Assembly: GCF_024464595.1 (NCBI RefSeq)
Contig: NZ_JANHAW010000001.1
Span: forward strand, 744,001-808,000
DNA length: 64,000 bases
Reading direction: 5' to 3'
Source: Halobellus litoreus
GTDB lineage: Archaea; Halobacteriota; Halobacteria; Halobacteriales; Haloferacaceae
The stretch's first letter is position 1, and every line of letters begins with the position of its first letter. The translations under genes were made by a program, and so were the position numbers. The notes under the pieces were generated by a model that saw only the letters and a list, made by a program, of their open reading frames with translations, made no database searches and had not been told where the DNA came from. Shown here piece after piece: positions 59,104-64,000 of the stretch.

Positions 59104-60188
59104 AGGCAATTTCCGACAAAGGTTCTAATAATAGTGGGGAAACTCTTGTCAACTTATCTGGAGTTTACGGCGGAATAGACTCGAAATGATATAAATAAAT
59201 TGGAATTTTGGAGAGTATCATAGACGGGTTCACACACCCAACAGGGACCACGCAGTAGAGGGTTTCTATCGAACAATCTACGGATCCAACGTTCGGCGAC
59301 CGGGTGGTCCGAAGGACCCAGACGGCCGCCGGGTGACTCCCTTCGGTCGTCCCCCGAGCCTTTGCTCGCTACCGCTCGCCAAAACGCCGATTCGCTCGCC
59401 GATGGCGAGGCCAAGAGCCGGCCAGCGGGAGGCTCGTATGCTTTTGCCCCAGGTTTTGGCCAGCGCGAGACGGATTTATCGTCTCGCTGGCCGTACGGCG
59501 CGCTGGGCGCGTCGTAGACGAGGGCTGCCCCGGCAGCCCACGGCCCAAACGGTGGTTCGAAGCAACCGGTTTACGTGGAGCGAGAGTTGGTCGGCAGTCG
59601 AGCCACCGAGTCGGCTGACCTGGCGGGGGAAAGACGATACTCCGGTCCAGTCTGACCCCGCGCCGTCCGAACAAGACTGATCGACTCCGATTCCCGAGGT
59701 TCTCGGTGCACTGCAGTATCGACGTGTCTCTCGTCTTCCGATACGCGGATGTTCCTCGGCCTCTCGGGTGACCATCCGTCCCGGCCCAGAGACGTCGAAC
59801 GCGAGCGTTCCATCGAATCGGACGCACGTCGAGCACTGTGGGCTTTTGCAGTAGTCGTACTCTGTGTCTCTGCTCGGCCCGAGAAGCGCGTTCAGTACTT
59901 CTACAGCGAGACGTTCGCCATTTCGGCCTTCGAAAGCACAGTCTCTATCGAAATCCGCAGCCGGCGACGCGAACGGCCTGTCACACAGAGCGTGTACGGT
60001 GGTGTATATTCCCGCCACACGGAGACGGGGCCATCGAACTCTTGTCACGGTATTTATTATACGAGGTCACGATCGCGAGGACTTGCGTGCGCATTGGATA
60101 TGCGAGTCGGCTACCGCCCCGATATGCACTACTCACTGACAAAATATTTTATGTCAGTTCTTCAGAGACATAGATCAGAGATCGTTTG
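59104..60188. other. Gene-poor stretch
   Basis: AT-rich at 59104-59225, then G+C-rich. It contains a 13-bp hairpin at 59458-59492 and inverted segments around it. On the minus strand, 59476-60048 has an open frame of 190 codons whose first part (GERLAVEVLNALL, DYCKSPQCSTC) looks slightly protein-like, but its end is Arg-rich shadow sequence and I cannot support a gene. The right end (60040-60185) is AT-rich and probably holds the histidine kinase promoter (ACAAAATATTTTATG, about 60138-60152). Confidence 0.45.
59458..59492 (+). repeat. 13-bp hairpin
   Basis: GGCCAGCGCGAGACG pairs with CGTCTCGCTGGCC around the loop GATTTAT, leaving a two-base bulge on the left arm. It is preceded by CCAGGTTTT, the same sequence that precedes the hairpin at 18551, so the two may belong to one dispersed repeat family. 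Confidence 0.5.
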
Positions 60189-61103
60189 ATGGACGACCAG
60201 AGTCGGATTCCGCGACTGCCGGCCCGTCGGATCGTGGCTATCTATTTGCTCTTTGGCGTGGTTTGGATACTGGTCTCGGATCAGCTCGTCGCCATCGTCG
60301 CCAACCCTGATCCAGCCTCGACTCTCATTCAATCAGTCAAGGGTGGTGTATTCGTTCTTCTCTCTGGGAGTCTCGTGTACGTGCTCTTGCGGTACCGCGA
60401 GCGGCAACTGGTGGAAACGCGAAACAAGATGGAGACCAAGTCGCAGGAAAGTCAGGTGTTACAGCGGATTCTGAGACACAATATCCGGAACGACCTGAAC
60501 ATCATCTCCGGTAACCTCGAACTGGCGGACGAGTCGATTACGGATACAGAGGCCACGGAACGGTTGCGTACGGCCCAAGAAACGGCGGCTGATTTGCTCG
60601 TAATGAGCGAGAAAGTGCGAACTCTGGAAGGGATCCAGTTGGACGAGACGGTCCCCGAACCGGTGGACGTGGTCCCACTCGTGAACAGTGCTATCGACCA
60701 GATCACGGAGGAGTATCCGTCTATTTCGATCGAGACGGACATTCCCGAGCGATGTATGGCTATGGCAGGTCCCTCTCTGAAATATGCGTGTACCGAGGTG
60801 TTGGAGAATTCCGTAGAACATTACGATGAAGCCTTGGAGACGCTGGAAATAACCATCGTCGTTGACGAGAGCGAGGAGGTGCACATCGAAATCCGGGATA
60901 ACGGCCCCGGAATTCCCGAGGACGAACTCGACGCGTTGGAGCGCGGACAGGAAACGCCGTTGGCGCACGGGAGCGGGATCGGCCTCTGGTTGGTCAAGTG
61001 GGTCTGTGCCCAGTATCACGGGGCGTCATCGTTCGACGCTGAATCAGGCGTCGGTTCGACTGTCGTACTCGCTCTGGAACAACCCAATTCGGTACGCGTG
61101 TGA
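60189..61103 (+). CDS. Membrane sensor histidine kinase
   Basis: A 304-residue kinase with two N-terminal membrane helices (about residues 15-37 and 48-67) and a very short external loop, so sensing within the membrane is likely. The H-box LRHNIRNDLN has His97. The HATPase domain has the N-box CTEVLENSVEHYDE, G1 DNGPGIPEDE and G2 GSGIGLWLVKW. No receiver or PAS domain. It starts at ATG 60189 after an AT-rich region. No response regulator nearby. Confidence 0.88.
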   Translation: MDDQSRIPRLPARRIVAIYLLFGVVWILVSDQLVAIVANPDPASTLIQSVKGGVFVLLSGSLVYVLLRYRERQLVETRNKMETKSQESQVLQRILRHNIRNDLNIISGNLELADESITDTEATERLRTAQETAADLLVMSEKVRTLEGIQLDETVPEPVDVVPLVNSAIDQITEEYPSISIETDIPERCMAMAGPSLKYACTEVLENSVEHYDEALETLEITIVVDESEEVHIEIRDNGPGIPEDELDALERGQETPLAHGSGIGLWLVKWVCAQYHGASSFDAESGVGSTVVLALEQPNSVRV

Positions 61104-61287
61104 ACAGCCCGATACGCAGGATTACTGTGTTGATACTCCCGATTCGAATGCGGACGAGATTCGGCGAGGACTGGTGAGGAGTGCGTTTCCGCCTCGTTCC
61201 GTTGTGACTCTACGGAGCGCGGCTGCGGAACCGTCCGATGATGTTTGGGGGTGAGAATAAAATGGCCGAAACGCGTAGTCACAGGCG

Positions 61288-61737
61288 ATGGTTTCGGTCA
61301 GCGAGTCGATCTGGATCGATTCCCCAGTCGAACCCGTCTTCGAATACCTCGACGACCCGTACAACCACGCCGAAGTCACCCCGAGCGTGACGAACGTCCG
61401 GAACGTCGAAGGGCTCGACAACGGCGGCAAGCGGTTGGACTGCACGTACACGATGGCGGGGGTCGGCTTGAAGACGGAACTCGAACAGACGGTTCACGAA
61501 CCGAACAGGCGGATGGTCTTCGATATGCGCAGCGGCATCGACGGTGAGCTGGAACTCCGGTTTGCGGATGTAAACGGCGGTACCGAGGTGACGTACAGCG
61601 CCGAATACGACATCCCCGGCCGCGTTATGAGTAAGGTGGTCAAACCGTTCGCCGTCAAGTACAACGAACGAGAGCTCCGCGCCGCCTTGGAGAATCTGAA
61701 GCAGCGATTGGAACTCGAAGCCGAGAGCGAGACGTAA
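61288..61737 (+). CDS. SRPBCC (START-like) family protein
   Basis: A 149-residue protein with the START/polyketide-cyclase fold, starting VSVSESIWIDSPVEPVFEYL, with the DPYNHAEVTPSVTNVRNVEG loop and a C-terminal helix (ERELRAALENLKQRLELE). The hydrophobic cavity of these proteins binds lipids or aromatic compounds. The ligand is unknown. It stands alone, about 185 bases after the kinase gene. Confidence 0.82.
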   Translation: MVSVSESIWIDSPVEPVFEYLDDPYNHAEVTPSVTNVRNVEGLDNGGKRLDCTYTMAGVGLKTELEQTVHEPNRRMVFDMRSGIDGELELRFADVNGGTEVTYSAEYDIPGRVMSKVVKPFAVKYNERELRAALENLKQRLELEAESET

Positions 61738-62002
61738 CTGAGACGAGCGGTGTGATATGCTTCGATCGTCGTTTGCAGCGGACTGAATCGGTCCCGGTGC
61801 CGTCTCAGTCTGCTGTCATAGGCTCTCACGAGTCTCGTCGAGAGAGCGTGGTATTGCCGAAATCCCGAGCGAAGAGACTGCAGAAGTAGCGTACTGCGTC
61901 CGCCCCCGACTTATACTGTTCCAGACGGCCGTGAGGGGGTCAAAGCCGTTCAGACGGCCCCGACCCATCGTGGCACCCCTCGCTTTCTCGGTCTCAGCCG
62001 CC

Positions 62003-62161
62003 TCAGATATCGACTACGGCGATCAGAACGAGGGTCGTCCCGAGAATACCGAGCACGAATGCGACGAGATCGAACGGAGACACGCCGCCAAACAGCGTTC
62101 CGAGGAGCACGCCGACGAGCGTGACCTGAATCCCGAGCATCCCGTTCTGGGTGGTGTTCAT
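62003..62161 (-). CDS. Small two-helix membrane protein (52 residues)
   Basis: ATG 62161 gives MNTTQNGMLGIQVTLVGVLL followed by GTLFGGVSPFDLV and a second hydrophobic stretch ending in VVDI. The longer open frame upstream to 62344 is antisense to nothing but lacks protein-like composition. Small two-helix proteins of this kind are common in haloarchaeal genomes; no function is known. Confidence 0.55.
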   Translation of the reverse strand: MNTTQNGMLGIQVTLVGVLLGTLFGGVSPFDLVAFVLGILGTTLVLIAVVDI

Positions 62162-62256
62162 ATAGCCGAGTCGATGGCGAAGAACCACTTCAACCCGGGT
62201 GAAAGAGAACTGTGTTCCGACATCGGGAGCCAGCGGCAGCGGGACGTCTCCTTCCG

Positions 62257-62667
62257 TCAGCCCGACTGCAGGAGGAATTTGATGTTTTGTGAGTCGTCCA
62301 CAACGATCCAGAGCGGAGCACGCTCGACTGTCGGATCCGTCCACTCGAACGTTTCACTCGGTCCGTTCTCGATCGCCACCGCAACCGTATAGTCGGTATT
62401 CGTCGGGAGTTTCGAGTCGTTCACCGGATCGATCTGCTCGTGTGGGGCCAGTTCGAGCGTCCGTGCCGTGTGGGGCTCGTCGGCGTCACTCGGCGTGATG
62501 CTGACCTCGACCGTTTTCGCCTCACTGGCAGCGTTGTGGACGATGACGTCCGTTGCACCCGTTTGATCCCACAGCGTCGAACACCCGGCGAGGGCTGCAG
62601 TCCCAGCCGTCGCGATCATCGAGAGGGCCTGCCGGCGTCGCAAGCGCGCTGAAGCACGTTCGACCAT
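62257..62667 (-). CDS. Twin-arginine lipoprotein
   Basis: A 136-residue exported lipoprotein. RRRQALSMIATAGTAALAGC is a Tat signal ending in a lipobox with Cys29 as the lipidated residue. The mature part is beta-rich (ATDVIVHNAASEAKTVEVSI, HTARTLELAPHEQI, TDYTVAVAIENG), similar to immunoglobulin-like haloarchaeal surface proteins. ATG 62667 is chosen; ATG 62709 (MQIT) would add a hydrophobic start. Function unknown. Confidence 0.72.
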   Translation of the reverse strand: MVERASARLRRRQALSMIATAGTAALAGCSTLWDQTGATDVIVHNAASEAKTVEVSITPSDADEPHTARTLELAPHEQIDPVNDSKLPTNTDYTVAVAIENGPSETFEWTDPTVERAPLWIVVDDSQNIKFLLQSG

Positions 62668-62940
62668 CCGGTGCCCGAGTAGCACCGGTATGGGGATAGT
62701 AATTTGCATCAGTCTCCCGGCCAGCGGGGAAGCGAGCGACCAGTTCCGCGGGGGAAAGTTCGATTCCGAGGAAGGCTCGAATCGGGGACGCGACGGCCAC
62801 AGTCCCACGCGGACAGGCAGGCGAACTGAGTCGGTCGGGGGTTGATACCCTCGGTGTCTCACCTCGCAGTGGGGAGGCCACGAGCACGCGGTCGGCGTCC
62901 GACGGAAGCGTAATCCGCCGGAGGCGTGTACACACAGTCG

Positions 62941-63153
62941 ATGACCGAGCCGGTGGTGCTGCTGTTGGTCGGCGCCCTGCTCGTCCAGCTTCCGCTCGGT
63001 GTCGTGATGTATTTCGACGCGAAACGACTCAACCTGAAAGATCCCGAACTGTACTGGCTCGGCGTCGTCGTCCCCACAGCTGGCTTCGTCGTGATTCTGT
63101 ACTACTTCTCGAAGCGACGGGACCTTCCGAAGGAGTGCGAAACGGACTCGTAG
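62941..63153 (+). CDS. Small two-helix membrane protein
   Basis: A 70-residue protein with hydrophobic stretches at about residues 5-24 (VVLLLVGALLVQLPLGVVMY) and 38-56 (LYWLGVVVPTAGFVVILYYF), ending in a charged SKRRDLPKECETDS. ATG 62941 is chosen; a GTG 15 bases earlier is possible. The arrangement resembles PLDc_N-like or short channel proteins, but no assignment is made. Confidence 0.6.
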   Translation: MTEPVVLLLVGALLVQLPLGVVMYFDAKRLNLKDPELYWLGVVVPTAGFVVILYYFSKRRDLPKECETDS

Positions 63154-63383
63154 ACCGGATCAATTCGACAGTCCCGGTCCGGGCGAAAAGGCCCAAGTCG
63201 ACTTCCGACGGTCTCGAAATCGACATCCCGTTTGCGGGCTCGAACGGCAAGGTCGGCGCGGCGGCACCGCCGACCCGCTCGCCGGCCGTTCAGCGGAGAA
63301 GAACCCCGTCCGCGGCCCGCCCGCAGTCCGACATCACCGCACGCGGCCAGAACTGATAGGTCGATACGATCACACACGTCGGT

Positions 63384-63857
63384 ATGCAGCTCTTGCAGGT
63401 GTCCGCTCCGTTGGCCGTCCCGTCGCTGTTTCTGATCGGGATCGGCGCTGGCATCGTCGCGACGCTCGTGATGGACGTCGTGATGGCACGCATCGACGAG
63501 GGCGAGACGCCCCCGAAAATCGCCAGCGGAGTGTTGACCGACACGCGGCCCGACCGGGCGCCGGAGCGACTGGCGGCGGTCGTCCACTACGTCGCCGGGA
63601 CGCTCACCGGCCCGCTGTTCGTCTGGCTGTACCTCACGGCGTCCGTCCCTCTCGGCGCGGGTGCCGTCGCGGTCGTCGCTGCCGCCGTCGCCTGCTACCC
63701 GCTGATGGTCGGATTCTTCGCGCTGGTCGTCCTCCCGCGCTCTCGGGGGCTGTCCCGCCAGCGACTGTCCGCGATCCGGCGCGCCTGGAGCGTCGAGGCG
63801 GCGGTTTACCTGCTCGTGCTCGCCCCGCTCGTCGGCGGTTCGGCGACGCTCCTGTGA
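63384..63857 (+). CDS. Four-helix membrane protein
   Basis: A 157-residue protein with hydrophobic segments at about residues 12-33, 64-85, 92-115 and 138-157. The loop after helix 1 (VVMARIDEGETPPKIASGVL) and the VVHYVAGTLTGPLFVWLYL helix are conserved-looking, but I do not recognise the family. GTCGATACGATCACAC upstream offers only a weak promoter. Likely a transporter-like or scaffold protein of unknown function. Confidence 0.65.
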   Translation: MQLLQVSAPLAVPSLFLIGIGAGIVATLVMDVVMARIDEGETPPKIASGVLTDTRPDRAPERLAAVVHYVAGTLTGPLFVWLYLTASVPLGAGAVAVVAAAVACYPLMVGFFALVVLPRSRGLSRQRLSAIRRAWSVEAAVYLLVLAPLVGGSATLL

Positions 63858-63966
63858 ACGATCACCGCGGGACCTGAGCGGTGCTTCGTCGTCCGTCGCG
63901 TGACGTTGCGTGTCTGTCTCAGGCAGAAGACCGTTATGCGTCCGTCACTGTACCGTCTGATCGAAG

Positions 63967-64000
63967 ATGGGACGATCCATCGAGATATCTGGCAAGTCAG
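63967..64000 (+). CDS. Possible start of a gene cut by the window edge
   Basis: ATG 63967 opens a frame MGRSIEISGKS that leaves the window after 11 codons. An A+T stretch (CCGTTATGCG) about 30 bases upstream could be the promoter. Too short to assign. Confidence 0.3.
   Translation, partial: MGRSIEISGKS

Noticed and set aside
59476-60048. A 190-codon minus-strand frame with a CKSPQCSTC segment
   Set aside because: Part of it looks protein-like, but third-position bias is weak, the last third is Arg-rich shadow sequence and no domain is recognised; described only within the gene-poor stretch.
1-64000. CRISPR arrays, rRNA genes, replication origin
   Set aside because: No regularly spaced direct repeats, no rRNA sequence and no orc1/cdc6 gene or clustered origin boxes were seen.

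Overview
This 64 kb window is chromosomal DNA from a haloarchaeon (class Halobacteria). The evidence is high G+C with strong C/G preference at third codon positions, very acidic proteins, short A+T-rich promoter boxes about 25 bases before start codons (many leaderless), a complete archaeal S10/spc ribosomal protein cluster ending in secY, and haloarchaeal families such as HalOD1, HTH-10, DICT and type IV pilin-N proteins. The genus cannot be fixed from the sequence alone.

Layout. Positions 1-13.7 kb hold mostly single housekeeping or accessory genes: RNase HI, a CBS protein, a DMT exporter, a cytidylate-kinase-like protein with an altered P-loop, DUF1684, an HTH-10 regulator, a HalOD1 protein, an M29 aminopeptidase, a GAF histidine kinase, an enolase-superfamily enzyme, a zinc-ribbon Ski2-like helicase, a site-2 protease with CBS domains and a CinA-like protein. 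Positions 13.8-15.1 kb carry three tandem, nearly identical-ended pilin genes. Positions 15.4-18.4 kb carry a thiamine-binding protein, a CBS protein, an AI-2E family transporter and a Yip1-like protein.

Positions 18.4-22.5 kb are an island. It starts with a train of strong palindromes and a degenerate copy of a tRNA 3' end. It continues through an AT-rich alkaline-phosphatase/sulfatase-like gene, small overlapping genes (one with an early amber codon) and a tyrosine integrase broken by two frameshifts and an amber codon. It ends at an intact tRNA-Gly(GCC). I read it as a decayed integrative element.

Positions 22.7-37.2 kb are the translation block: a SPOUT RNA methyltransferase-like gene, then uL3, uL4, uL23, uL2, uS19, uL22, uS3, uL29, RNase P component 1, uS17, uL14, uL24, eS4, uL5, uS14, uS8, uL6, eL32, eL19, uL18, uS5, uL30, uL15 and SecY. 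Genes abut or overlap by 1-10 bases, so this is one transcription unit.

Positions 37.2-42.2 kb are accessory: fragments of a beta-propeller gene, an intact Tat-exported eight-repeat PQQ-type propeller fused to a CnaB-like domain plus an unrecognised C-terminal domain, and a neighbouring gene that repeats that C-terminal module without a propeller or signal peptide. An apparent IS200/IS605 right-end remnant follows. This locus is my best candidate for an undescribed system.

Positions 42.2-57 kb return to housekeeping: a tRNA methylthiotransferase, a CDF transporter, a HIT protein with methionine aminopeptidase, isocitrate dehydrogenase, HMG-CoA reductase, OMP decarboxylase, glutaredoxin with a cobalamin adenosyltransferase, and tRNA-Val(CAC). 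Embedded at 47-50 kb is a probable quinone/electrophile-response cluster (carboxylesterase, ring-cleaving dioxygenase, divergent HxlR regulator with two cysteines, DsbA/FrnE-like oxidoreductase), followed by a second sulfatase-like gene. Positions 57-64 kb hold small sensory genes (DICT, two HalOD1, one winged helix, a membrane histidine kinase), an SRPBCC protein, a lipoprotein and several small membrane proteins, with one gene-poor kilobase near 59-60 kb.
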